This document shows, piece after piece, positions 48,530-59,705 of a stretch of DNA of 64,000 nucleotides; position 1 is the stretch's first letter, and each line of letters starts with the position of its first letter. Location: the NCBI GenBank assembly GCA_029962745.1, contig CM057161.1, positions 6,132,315 through 6,196,314 of the forward strand, read 5' to 3'. The notes beneath the pieces were generated by a model. It was not told the DNA's origin. It did no database searches and worked only from the letters and a program-made list of their open reading frames with translations. The translations under genes and the position numbers were made by a program. This stretch comes from Echinometra lucunter (taxonomy: Eukaryota; Echinodermata; Echinoidea; Camarodonta; Echinometridae).

Positions 48530-49780
48530 AAGTCAGGAAAGATAAGCACCCATTAAAAGGCATTTACATTTCGAACTCATTTAGTTTGAAGTCATGTGGA
48601 TTTGGATTCAAAGATATTTGTGGTGAAGTTTTCACTGCTATGTTATGCCTTTCTTTCTGGTTTTAATGTAAAATAAAGAAAAAAGTGGTTCATTTTGTCT
48701 CAATCTTGTACAACCCATTATCTTTTAAAACTCATTTTGAATTTTGCACTTCTTTTGTGTGATACTGGCCTCAATCCGTGTTGTTATTTGATTTCAAACA
48801 TATTTCGGGGGGGGGGGGTGTTTCACAAAGACTAAGATTGACTCAAATCGCTCTTTACTATGGCAGGCCATTCATGTCATTGGTTGCTTTCACCATCGGT
48901 CTCTCAACGGATGCACAAATCATGGTCACAGATTTGCAGAATTTACATTTTTTGTTTTCTTCATCAATGAACTATAAAAAATTGTCAATTCTGCAGATTT
49001 GTGACCATGATTTGCAAATCCTTTGAGAGATCAATGGTGAAAGAAAATAGTGGCATGAATGGCCAGCCATAGTTAAGTGCGATTTTAGTCAATCTTAGTC
49101 TTTGTGAAACACCCCCCTGGTTCACTTTCGCTCTGCTATGTTTATTATAATGCTAACTTATTCTTTTTTTAAATTAAAAAAGGAGGGGGTACGTGTATAT
49201 TTTGTCTCCAACTTTTACAACTCATTATCATTCAAAACTCATTTAGATTTTGAAATTTTTAATGTAAAATTACCCTCTAAGCCATGTAAGGCATGTGGTT
49301 ATTTAACTCAAATATATTTTAGCGCAGTTTCGCTCTGCTATGTTATGCTTACCTCTTTTTACTTTGAATGAAATACGGGAAAGAGGGGTACATTTTATGT
49401 CCATCTGTTACAACTCATTATCATCTAAAACTCATTTAGAGTTTGTACTTTTTATGTGGCATTAGCTTGTGAGCCATATGGTTTAACCTTGATCATAATA
49501 TTTCCGGTGCTGTTTTTCTCTGCTCAGTTATGCTTATTTCTGGAATTAATTTCTAAAAAGAGTGGTACATCTTATTCCTGTACTACAAAACCTGTTTTCA
49601 TCAAAAACCCATTTACATTTGATCCCTTTATCCAATATAGGCCTTGAAGCCATATGTCTATTTGAACTTAAACATATTTCTGGGGCAGTTTTGCTCTGTG
49701 ATATTATACTTAATTCTTTAAATTTGGTTTTATTGAAAAGGGGTGGTACATTTAATATCAGTCTTGCACATCCTACTAAA
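48530..49780. repeat. Degenerate tandem array, period about 175-200 bp
   Basis: A marker GCTCTGCTATGTTATGCTT-like sequence occurs at about 48633, 49128, 49329, 49515 and 49691. After removal of the ~310-bp MITE, the first interval is about 195 bp; the others are about 201, 186 and 176. Other shared blocks are TTACAACTCATTATCA, AAACTCATTTAGATTTTG and AAGCCATATG. Units have diverged strongly, so the array is old. Confidence 0.78.
48807..49118. mobile_element. Palindromic MITE inserted in the tandem array
   Basis: Arms of about 130 bp: GGGTGTTTCACAAAGACTAA then GATTGACT at the left, and AGTCAATCTTAGTCTTTGTG then AAACACCCCCC at the right. Inner matches include AATCATGGTCACAGATTTGC against its complement. 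A short loop lies around 48970. It interrupts one unit of the surrounding array cleanly. Confidence 0.85.
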
Positions 49781-50220
49781 CCTAATCGGCTTGCATTCGT
49801 CGGCGTGCCATAGGCAGAACTGCGACTACGACATTCCCAAGAGGCCTTATCGTTGACCAGAATGCGAGAAGCATTAATCTGAATTTTCATTATTAAACGT
49901 TCCTTCTCTTGCAAAGCGTTAAAATTTTAAGCCTGATATACTACGTTTCTTCTTCCTCCCGAGACGTAGGAACTGACCTACCATACACTAAAGGTATTTG
50001 CTTAGCATATCCGTAATCAAAGGGGCAGTGTGAAATTTGTCATTGATTATTAAGCTTTTTTTCTTTTCTTTCTTTCTTTCTTTCTTTTTTTTTTTAATCA
50101 TGAAATCTGACCTTCGGTTAATGTATGAAAGGGTGTTTCATACATCATTCATTCTAGTTTGAATATTGCATCTCGGTGATTTGTGTTCTTACTGCGATTT
50201 TGTGTGTGTTTGATTCTCAG
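49781..50220 (+). other. Intron end upstream of the lengsin-like coding exon
   Basis: A TTTC-rich pyrimidine tract at 50059-50096 and TTTGTGTGTGTTTGATTCTCAG at 50199-50220 form a good branch/acceptor region ending exactly before the ATG. Confidence 0.6.
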
Positions 50221-51594
50221 ATGGAGTGCGTAGAAGATAACTTTGCAAATCCCACTTTGGACGACATCATGAAAGAAATCCATGACAAGGATATTGAATT
50301 TATTCGCTTCGAATTCGGTGACCTCTACGGCATTGCAAGGTCCAAGATCGTACCAGCACGTCACTTCAGGGAGAAATTCCGCAAAGGCATCAACATCCCT
50401 ATGGCACACTTTGGCATTGACTGCAAAGGCCGACCTGTAGAGGAAGCGAAGTACATCAGCCAAGGGGATTACTGCGATGCTGTGTGGACACCTGATTTAT
50501 CAACCTTTAGGGTTTTGCCATGGTGTGACAACACGGCCAGGGTGATCATAGAACCCACCCTGAAAGGAAACCCAGTTGATCTGTTTCCAAGAACTCTGGC
50601 AAGGAAGCAAGTAGATCGCCTGACGAATATGGGGCTGTCTTTACTAACGGCACATGAGCATGAGTTCTATATCGTGGACAGACAGTCGGGGCAGCCACTC
50701 ACTCAGGATTTCAATCTCCGAGCGACGGTGCGCAACTACACGGACCCTCTTTTGATTCGATCGCTTCTGCAAGCTCTGCCAGCGGTTCGCGTGGATGCAG
50801 AGATGATGGATACAGAGAAGAGCCCTGGCCAATTCGAGATCACCTACAAACCAGCATTCGGTATCCAGGCTGCAGACAATGCACACACCTACAAGACAAC
50901 TATTAAGGAGGTGGCTATGCAGAGAGGGTATGTGGCAAGTTTTATGAGCAAACCATGGGCAGAACTGAATGGAAGCTCCGCACACGTGTGCCACTCCTTG
51001 TGGGACAACACTCAACAGCGCCCTCTACTTTACGCTGAGGATCAACCCTTTGGCTTGTCTAAGATCGGTTGTCACTGGATAGCTGGTTTACTGGAGCATG
51101 CTCCAGCTCTAAGTATCCTGATGGCACCTACTGTGAACTGCCTCAAGAGATTCGAAGCAAATTCCTTTGCGCCCTACAACGCCACATGGGGGCTCGACAA
51201 CAGAACCTGTGCGTTGCGTATCAAGGTCGGTGGTGGCACCGATACCTACATCGAGAATAGAATGGGTGCCAGCGGCAGCAATCCCTATCTCACCATCGCA
51301 GGGACGATCGCTGCAGGCATCGATGGCATCCAGCGGGAACTGATTCCTCCAGAACCGATCGCTAACAACGCCTATCTACCGGGCAACGTTCCTGCGAACA
51401 CCGCCATCTTGCCTGCCACCATGGATGAAGCTTTGAAAGTGTTTGCCCAGGATGACGTCATCAGATCAGCTCTTGGCGAGGAATTCATGAACGAGTTTTG
51501 CGTATTAAAAATGCATGAAATGAAAGAGTACACAGAGGCAAAGCTGAAACAAGACTCCAAATGGGAGTATAAGATGTACTTTGAATACATCTAA
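50221..51594 (+). CDS. LGSN: Lengsin-like class I glutamine synthetase homologue
   Basis: One exon encodes all 457 residues, a normal length for the family. A beta-grasp N-domain (about 17-110; IEFIRFEFGDLYGIARSK is typical) precedes the catalytic barrel. By eye against class I enzymes, the metal-ligand positions are all filled: E146 and E148 (HEHEF), E199, E206 (SPGQFE), H255 (NGSSAHVCHS) and E345 (IENR). The ammonia/phosphate-side arginines R328/R333 (NRTCALRI) and R347 are also present. The position equivalent to the conserved first Arg of the RxExR motif is Tyr343, and the usual PD after it is GA. Vertebrate lengsin is a lens protein without synthetase activity; glutamine synthesis, a related ligase reaction or a structural role are all possible here. 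The ATG immediately follows a splice acceptor (TTGATTCTCAG), and the frame continues 15 codons upstream only by chance, without an ATG. Stop at 51592-51594. Confidence 0.95.
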   Translation: MECVEDNFANPTLDDIMKEIHDKDIEFIRFEFGDLYGIARSKIVPARHFREKFRKGINIPMAHFGIDCKGRPVEEAKYISQGDYCDAVWTPDLSTFRVLPWCDNTARVIIEPTLKGNPVDLFPRTLARKQVDRLTNMGLSLLTAHEHEFYIVDRQSGQPLTQDFNLRATVRNYTDPLLIRSLLQALPAVRVDAEMMDTEKSPGQFEITYKPAFGIQAADNAHTYKTTIKEVAMQRGYVASFMSKPWAELNGSSAHVCHSLWDNTQQRPLLYAEDQPFGLSKIGCHWIAGLLEHAPALSILMAPTVNCLKRFEANSFAPYNATWGLDNRTCALRIKVGGGTDTYIENRMGASGSNPYLTIAGTIAAGIDGIQRELIPPEPIANNAYLPGNVPANTAILPATMDEALKVFAQDDVIRSALGEEFMNEFCVLKMHEMKEYTEAKLKQDSKWEYKMYFEYI

Positions 51595-52839
51595 GTCTTT
51601 AAAAAGAGAACTTTTGAGAACAGATCGAAAGTTCTGCTGATAAAAGGTCAAAGAATAACATGTTAAGTTTAATGAATCCCAACGGAAAATGCGGATCATG
51701 TTGTGTAAACAGACCCTTTTGGTCTGGACGATTCACCTAGTGCTAAGAAAGACAAAATCAAGATATAGGAAATATAAGATTGTTTTCGCTCATGGCCATC
51801 ATTGCCAATGCTGAATTTCCCATATTGAATATATCCCTCTCTCTCTCCAAAAATAAAAAATTTAAAAAAAATGAATGAATAAATATCAAAAAGTTACTCA
51901 AAAGCGCATCTTTGGCCAAAATGTATTTTTCTCGTTGTTTATACAGAGACGTATCAACTCACCTGAACTTCTGTAAACACAACAAAGAAATTTAAAGCAT
52001 TAATTGTTTTATCCAGGGCCCCATGGAAGATCAATTTTTGTTGAACGGGCTACCCAGGTGAAATATCAATAAATAAAGAAATATAAATAAATCTCTAACG
52101 TATGTAAATTGTAATATTCATTATCTAGAAAATAAGAAATGATTTTAGTGGTGTGATGTTTTGATGTACGAATATATATGCCTTTCTGTTGCTACATCCT
52201 CGGTACCGTGAATTGGCAATAAATAATTATGTATTAAAGCATTATCACATCATTTTGATTGTATAACAAATTCTTGACAAATTAAGTTGCCATAATATAT
52301 ATAATCATCGACAGTGTTGTAACAGTTACATAGGTGTACTGTAAAATACAAATTACGAATTAGCATAGTAGTAGTACGCAAACATGACTGTATAATTAAG
52401 TTCTTCACCAGTTGGCCACCGATTGTTTTGCACAAATTGTCTAAACTCTCTCAAAATTTCTTGAAATCTTTCCATTTAGGAAATACCATAGTCCTTCTAT
52501 TAGAACCAGTTAAAAGGGATACTTTTTGCCCCTGAATGACCTCCGATCGAGCATCGCATGTTATTAATCTCTCTTCAAATTATCCCCCCCCCCCCCAAAT
52601 AAAAGTAACTAGATATAACACACAAAATACACATAAAAAAAAGATAACAAATGTGATACAGCGATATCCTTTGTTATCTAATGTATTGATTTTTGTTATT
52701 TCTATATAGAGAGAGAAGAGAAATTAAGAACATTTCCTTTGTTAAATGGAAAGTGACAGAAAATATGATAATTTTGTAAGGACGACTATGCTAACAGTAA
52801 AATAAACAGACGATATAAACGTGTTGTTTGATTCGTGCT
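51595..52839 (+). other. 3' UTR and downstream flank of the lengsin-like gene
   Basis: AT-rich sequence with AATAAA signals at 52068, 52072 and 52218, any of which could direct cleavage. The AAAATAAAAAA at about 51850 is a weaker option. No other gene. Confidence 0.5.
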
Positions 52840-52971
52840 GGACCCCGTTTCATAAAACTTGTTATCAATAACAAGTTGCAATAAGCTACTGAAATCCTTG
52901 CATCTCATTGGCTGAGAGCAAATTTGCCCTGTAAATGTGGCACTGATAACAAGTTTTATGAAACGGGGCCC
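52840..52971. mobile_element. MITE of the GATTGGCTGA family, copy 3 (clean palindrome)
   Basis: GACCCCGTTTCATAAAACTT and AAGTTTTATGAAACGGGGCC are the ends; GTTATCA and TGATAAC continue the pairing. Core ATAAGCTACTGAAATCC then CATCTCATTGGCTGA. Confidence 0.82.
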
Positions 52972-53786
52972 TGGGAACAAGTTTCCAAAAGGATGAAGGG
53001 TCGCCGAAGTCATTATTATCTAGATAGAGTAATTTATCAAAGTTTTTTTTTATTTTTGCATATTCATTTCTTTAAGGAAGCTTTTAGTTATGAATAATTT
53101 TAGTTATATTGAATTGTTTCATGGTTCTTCAAGTCTCTACATAGCTTCCTCTTTCGTTTTTGTTTGTAACTACAAATCTTATTGTAGTATGGTTTGATAT
53201 ATTTCCTGAAGTTATCTCGCGTATTTTAGAATGTATCACTGCAGCGATTATCTTTTTCAGTAAAGGTGTTCTGTTATTTTCTTTTGTTATAGATCTGAAG
53301 TATCTAATTCTATTTCTAAGTGTGAAAGTGTTCTTTGTTTCTATTCGATCAGTCTTTTTTTCTAACTCTTGACTGAGACGCCTGTTTTCTTGGCATTTAT
53401 TACGATTTTAAAATAAATATAAACCATAAGAGTTCTTTTCCGTTCTTGGTGGAGCCAAAGCATTATCTTATTAAGAAATTATCAATTAGTCAATAAAATC
53501 TCAAATCGTATTTCAAGAAAGATCAGAAATATAAAAAAAATGTCCATATGTAAGTCAAGGATATGTTTGTTGGATACATAAGAACTCTAAGTACCCACTG
53601 CCAGTGTGTAGGATCTAATACATTACGTGTTTATACGGGCGAATATATATCTAAAGAAATGTGACTGTCTTGGGAATATGCCGAGGTGATATCACCTGTA
53701 CCTTTTGGCGCGCTTTTTTTTTTTTTTTTTTTGGATTCATTTTATTTGGAGGTGTCGTCGGCAGAGCAGCTGTTGACCGTCATCTC

Positions 53787-53836
<50 letters not shown>

Positions 53837-55237
53837 CCTCTCCTCTTCTCTCTCTGTCTTTCTCTCTCCTAACCTCTCACAGCACGACGGTGATTTGTAT
53901 TGTTTTGTTATCAGGTTATATTAATATCCTCTGAAGATGAGACATCTTTCAAATCAAAATCCGTTACCCTTTTTTTTTTTTTGGGGGGGGGGGGTTAACA
54001 GGCTTTAATCTGTCTCCTCGTGAACCTTTGCAGTGTTATCTATCGCCTCCTTCCATATGCAAGATGATACCATATAAATAGCGTCAAATGTAGGCATCAA
54101 ATAAAACAACTTTTATCGTCGCAATAAAATGAAGGTATGAAATAACCAGGCTCAGCGGAAACCCTGACTGCCTCCAACCAATTTTGTTGTCTTATAGCAA
54201 AAATGGCAAAGGTTTGAAAATGTCAATCCATCTCCTTATTTATAACAGTTTCTTGGCATTCAATGTTAACACTGGTACTCCGCCCGTCGATGAGGCACTG
54301 GAAACCCATTTTACGAGCACGAGCCTCGTAGAGGTACACAAAACAATGAGGGCGTACTCTAATTATGCGCTATTTTACTCTCTCCAACCTTTTATTGAGT
54401 ATAATTAGACAGTATAAGTTTTCTTTCGATTTTCGGAGTAATAAAATCTGATGTTTCACTGATCAGCGAATAACCGCATCTCATGACGAATAACAGCATC
54501 CCACGTAAGAAGAAAAGGAAATCTATAATACCTACATTCATGTATCACTCATGAAGTAATTATTTGTCTTCCACATCCTTTTACAGCATGAGAGATGATG
54601 TCATGATACTACGAATAGGATTTCCTTGATTAATCCTAACCTTGGGTTTTGGTCATGAATCTGCGGTTGTTTTGTAGAGAAACAGGGTTAACATGCATAA
54701 TGTCCTCATGTCATTTAGCATGTTCCAGATACGTGGTTTGGGCGGGCAAAACGTGAACTAACAAAAATGTACGAAAATGAATTCATCGACATTCACGACA
54801 CTATGTAACATGGTGCAATGTACTGCACGATTTACGGTCGATTTGCATATTGAAAAGTCTGTAGGTAAGGTTTGAATTTTTTTATTTTCGTTTTTCTTTC
54901 ATATCAGGGAACCTAAATAACTCTGAAACGTAACTGCCCATCATGGTTCACTTTTAGCTAAAAATATTAAAGGCTCGCCCAGAGAGGCATGGCAGTAGCA
55001 GGGGTGAGCAGGGACTTGTCGATGCACATGGAATTAAATTTTTATTTCTGCACGTCATTTTTCAGTTTGTAGCGAATGTTGATTGGAATTTTTTGCTTCG
55101 TTTCATCTTTTAATGAGAAACATCATATATTCATTATTTCTTCGCCCTTCCCAATTAAAAGTGGGTTAGTGATTATTAAAAGCAAATTTGTTCCTTGCTT
55201 CACTTTGTTCACAAATAGTGAACGATAATATTAATAG
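52972..55237. other. Gene-free stretch
   Basis: AT-rich DNA with a T run (53716-53733), a CT microsatellite and a T/G homopolymer junction (53970-53994). No gene supported. Confidence 0.55.
53783..53870. repeat. (CT)n microsatellite
   Basis: CT run of about 50 bases, then CT-rich sequence. Confidence 0.92.
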
Positions 55238-55281
<44 letters not shown>

Positions 55282-55625
55282 AGTAGTTGTTACTGAATGA
55301 TATCTACTGAATTATGGTTGATTGATTGATTGATATTGACTGGTTTTATAGATATTGATTGATTGATTGATTGACTGATTGATTGATATTGATTGCTTGA
55401 TTGATTGCTATTGATTGATTGATTGATTGACTGACTGATTGGTTGGCTGATTGGGTAATTGGGTGATTGGTTGGTTGGTTGGTTGGTTGGCTGATTGGGT
55501 AATTGGGTGATTGGTATTGGTTGGTCGGTTTGTTGGTTGGTTGATTGATTGACCGTTGGTTTATTGGTTGGTTTGGTTGGTTGATTGGTTGGTTGATTGG
55601 TTGGTTGATTGATTGGCCTTTGGGT
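55238..55625. repeat. (GATT)n grading into (GGTT)n
   Basis: Perfect GATT at 55240-55278, then interrupted TTGATTGA blocks to about 55440, then GGTT-dominated blocks to 55625. It resumes as GGTT at 55964-55985 on the far side of an inserted element. The minus-strand Asn/Gln/Pro/Ile frames over it are artefacts. Confidence 0.92.
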
Positions 55626-55633
55626 AGTTGGTT

Positions 55634-55955
55634 CAGGGGAGGCTCTACAAAGAGCAAGGGGCGGCCGACCCCTATGATTTTTCAAGTGATAACAGAAGTA
55701 GACGAAGACGAAGACGAAGAAGAAGAACAACAAAAAAAGGAGGAGGAGGAGGTGGAGGAGAAGAAGAAGGGGAAGAAGAAGAAGGAAGAAGAAGAAGAAG
55801 AAGAAGAAGAAGAAGAAGAAGAAGAAGAAGAAGAAGAAGAAGAAAGAAGAAGAGTATGTTCCCTGTTTATTCATTTATATCAGAAATAAATTCATCTGTG
55901 GGTCATCTTACCCATCCCCCCCCCCCCCCATTAAAATACCATGGCACCACCCCTG
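55634..55955. mobile_element. hAT-like relic inserted in the tetranucleotide tract, with internal (GAA)n
   Basis: Ends CAGGGGAGG and CCACCCCTG. Neighbouring octamers AGTTGGTT (55626-55633) and AGTTGAAT (55956-55963) agree at six of eight bases, suggestive of an eroded 8-bp target duplication. The interior is mainly GAC/GAA/AAG repeat (55690-55853) and a C run. No transposase. Confidence 0.55.
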
Positions 55956-55985
55956 AGTTGAATGGTTGGTTGGTTGGTTGTTTGG

Positions 55986-57076
55986 TTATTCACTGAACAA
56001 TCATTGGTCTTGGTCTCAGTTTTTTTTTTTTTTTTTTTTTTACCATGCTGACCATTGATTCATTGATGGAATGATTAATGATATTGACTGATAGGAAAAA
56101 GTTATTTAGTTGTTTATTTCACTAATTTTTTTCAAATACGAATAGCTGTGTGTTGTTGAATAAATTGCTTGATAAAAAGGTGTCTGTTGCTAGTCAACTA
56201 AACGCCGTTATTCTGGATAATGCGAAAACTATATTACTCGGTTTTAGTTTAGTTTTATTTTGTTTTTGTTTGTTATTTTTATTATTGATTTTTTTTCACC
56301 TGGGAGATGTCTATTTCATATTTCAATATATTTCATCCCTTCTATCACCAACACGACAAAAACTATTTTCGAAAAATCAGCTTAACCCTTTGGCCGATTC
56401 CTGTATTAAGTCTATAGGAATGTAAGAATTCAGTAGTCAATGGGTTCAGGCAACTTCAATAGATCAGTTTGGAGTTAGCTTCTCAATCCTTCTCAATTTC
56501 AAATCGGGCTTAAACTAACCTAACGTTTGCTGTGTATAGTTAAATTTCCTTGTTCTTAAGTCAACCCTTTTATTTCTTTTATGTTTTGTATTTTCATCTC
56601 TTTCTTTTTAGTATTTATTTCAAATAATTCATCTATTTACCTTGAGCATCTCTAGAGGTGGGTATGTTGCGCTTTTCATATTGTCATTATTATCATTATC
56701 ATTTTTATCATTATTATCATTTCATAACTCAATCATTAGCAAGAAACTCTGATTACCCTCAGTTTTATCCACAGTGCCGTCTCGGAATAATTCCTTTCCC
56801 CTTTCTATTTTTGGTCATTTATTCATTTTTCTTTGTTTGTTTGTTTGTCTGTTTTTACTTCCTTTCAAAGCAACATAACGTACAAATATACATATTGGAT
56901 ATAAACGGTGGATAGCCCATTTCAGTCGTATTAACAAAATACAACTGTTCTTCCATGGTGTCCGGGGGTCCTTTATAAAATGCAGGAATTGCAACGCCTC
57001 TTGAATGAAATGTATCTCCAATAAGTACAGATCTACGTGATCAGGCTACTAAAACTGCCGTGCAGCATTGTCTCTG
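55986..57076. other. Gene-free stretch
   Basis: T-rich (56021-56041) and ATT-rich (56680-56725) sequence. Nothing recognised. Confidence 0.55.
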
Positions 57077-57364
57077 AGGGTGCGTTTATAGCTCGATTGC
57101 AAAGCAGAACAACTGTTTCGCAAATAAAACACAGTTTTGAGAAAGTGTTGGGATGTTAGCTAGGTGTCCTGTTTACAGCTCTTCTTTTCGGGCAAAGTCG
57201 TCCTCTGCCTCGTGCGGTTTTGTAATGAGTGTTTAAAACCAGTGATTTTAAAAAATAACAACTGACAGCAAAAAGAGCCCGGGAGCCCGGGTACATCATC
57301 GTTTCAACTAGAAACGTATCGAAACCCTGATCTTTGTCTGAAAATTAAGCTATAAACGCACCCT
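57077..57364. mobile_element. MITE with perfect 17-bp terminal inverted repeats
   Basis: AGGGTGCGTTTATAGCT at 57077-57093 and AGCTATAAACGCACCCT at 57348-57364 are exact reverse complements. The interior is unique, except for a GAGCCCGGGAGCCCGGG direct repeat near 57277. No target duplication is clear. Confidence 0.8.
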
Positions 57365-57420
57365 ATGATGATCCATGCATGACTAAGTATTCCTCGTGTC
57401 AACAGATAACTAGTAATAGA

Positions 57421-57516
57421 TGAAAGAGTGACGTCATGGCCTACTATGTCTGCCTGCAGTGAGACTCATACACCGCTCTTATCTGGCTGGGTTTGTACAG
57501 ACGATTATCAGAATAG
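57421..57516 (+). other. Candidate non-coding first exon of the NLR gene
   Basis: Ends at a strong donor (CAGAATAG followed by GTAAGTACA). The matching acceptor candidate is TTTTTCCTTACCAG ending at 61284, on the same strand. A nine-codon upstream ORF (ATG at about 57436, TGA after CTGCAG) would lie in it. Exon start and linkage to the NLR are inferred. Confidence 0.35.
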
Positions 57517-58171
57517 GTAAGTACATAATTACTTCTTCATTGTATTGTGTACTGATTACATTACACCCTGCAATCTAATATCATTACATTATTTCCGTTT
57601 TCAGTGTTCTGACTTCTTATTTCGAAGAACCGGCATATATACGCGAGAGTAGGCCTACTGTAGAATACATGAATGAATTACACATGTCTGCTTAATTTGT
57701 TGCATGTTAATACTTAGGCGTGTGGTGTACATGTATTGCCTGCTTTTGCCCTAATATGGACCCGTGACAGCAGCATTGACACACATGGTCTTCATGATCT
57801 TAGCAATAAACACGACACAGAAACATATCTATACATGTAGATTTGGGAAATAGTGAACTGTGGTTCATAAATATTGTCTCCTGATGTGGGAAATAGTTTG
57901 CCATTCTTCAATAGGCGGTCATGCGTTGATTGTACGTGCACAGTAAACTACTATGCTGTTTGCATTCTAGCACTGCGCCCTGTTTTTCAAGGAAATACAA
58001 AAGGCTATTGTTGAGGTGGTCTGAGCACGCAGGGTTGGTTTGACACCAGAGTAAGAATGAATGGACGAGTAACTTGGTATTTTCCTGCGTTGTATACATC
58101 CTCAACTGTACGTAATATTCTTGTTATGTTATCTACAAGATGACGACTGCATGGTTTTATGCTGAATAAAT

Positions 58172-58177
58172 TATATC

Positions 58178-58234
<57 letters not shown>
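58172..58234. repeat. (TA)n microsatellite
   Basis: About 30 AT dinucleotides following TATATCCGG. Confidence 0.94.
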
Positions 58235-58240
<6 letters not shown>

Positions 58241-59621
58241 GTATATGTATGTATATACCTTAGGTCCCCAGGATGCACGTTACATATTGATATAATAAGG
58301 CGCATATATTACACAGAGGGGGAGAGAGAGAGGGAGTGAAGACACAGAGAGGGAGAGAGAGAGGGGGTGGCTCGACAAATAAATTAAAGAAGATGGAGGG
58401 AAAGAGGGGCTTGCTGTAATTCAGATGGTACTCTCTTTCCTAGTAGGTTCTTTATCATTTCAAAATGTACATTGATATGCTTTATCTTAGGTCTTCTGGA
58501 TGCACTGTTACAGAAATAAGAGGTACGCTTTGTATGAAATGCAATAAAATAAACCAAAATGCACACGACGAAGTCATGAGGAACTCGACGAATCAGCGCA
58601 ATAACCTGACTCTCCTCAATTTCCAAAGCACCTTATTCTTCATCCGAGCATATTTATAGTACGTGATTCATACTCTAATCATTTATTCAAGAAACAGACC
58701 GATGCATTATCATGAACAGTCTATGTCATATTTGAAAAATGAATTTGGTCAACATTTGCTGGTGGTAAACTGAACTGTCTGGGAAAGGCATACCTTTGGT
58801 CCTTTCACTGCCTTTCTTGTAAAGGCTTGTAAAGGAAACGCGTAGATGTCGGAATTATATCTCCCCGGTTAGTAGCCATAAGGAGTTTTAAAAGCTGGAG
58901 TCCCAACTAGCAACAAATTATTTCAAGTAGCTGTCTCTTTCTAAGATTGCACAATAGAATCTACAGGTGTGCTGTTGCCTTTGATGCCTGAGGTGCGATG
59001 CCGCCATTGTGGGAAAGCTTGAGTAGTGATTTTGTCTCAAATAAAATTGAACAGATGATAAAATATCAATAAAAAAAACCCTAACTGTGTCCAGAATCTG
59101 CGTATGTCGCATGATAGCAGTTTTAATTTGTGAAAAATAGTAAAATTTTACAATCCTAAAACCCGCAATTTGACACTTTTCTGATTACTTGCGGCAAACG
59201 AAAATGAAAAGGGATTAAGCGAATTTGTTAAAGTACAGTTATTTATGATGTTATATGTCAGATTAGTGCCCACACATGCCCAGTCGAGTAATTTTGATTC
59301 ATATTTCAGGAAATTTTGCACCATTTCCTTCGCTTGCCTCCTGTAAAGGTAAGCACTGTGTACTGCTCGTATTATTAGACGAGTGGTAGTAATGGTTGTA
59401 ATTATCATTACAAAAGCATATTTCCCTTTGAAAATGGCCAGTAATTTTACAGCCTGGCAGGAATCTTTTGTCTACGCATCTGCTAGGAAGATCCATTTAA
59501 GTACATGCCTGACATATTTTTGCTGGCGGCATCGAACATGGTTCAAAGGGAATGAGTTAGATGTGAATCCAGCTCTGGAAACTCCTTGGTAGCTACACTC
59601 AGTCCGTTGGAGGACCAGCCT

Positions 59622-59705
59622 CCCCCCCCCCCCAAAAAAAGAAAAAAATAATAATAATAATAAAATGAATAAATAAATGAATAATAAAATAAAATAAAAT
59701 AATAA
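59622..59705. repeat. C run followed by AATAA-rich low-complexity sequence
   Basis: CCCCCCCCCC, then AAAAAAAG, then repeated AATAAT, AAATAAAT and AAAATAAAAT. Confidence 0.85.

Noticed and set aside
48530..49780. Possible CRISPR-like spaced repeats
   Set aside because: The period is about 190 bp, units are strongly diverged and the host is an animal genome; it is a degenerate satellite-like array.
50176..50220. In-frame upstream extension of the lengsin-like frame
   Set aside because: No ATG in the extension, and the sequence forms a pyrimidine-rich splice acceptor ending exactly at the ATG.
55290..55889. 194-codon minus-strand frame rich in Asn, Gln, Pro, Ile and Phe
   Set aside because: It translates the GATT/GGTT tract and the GAA repeat; not a gene.
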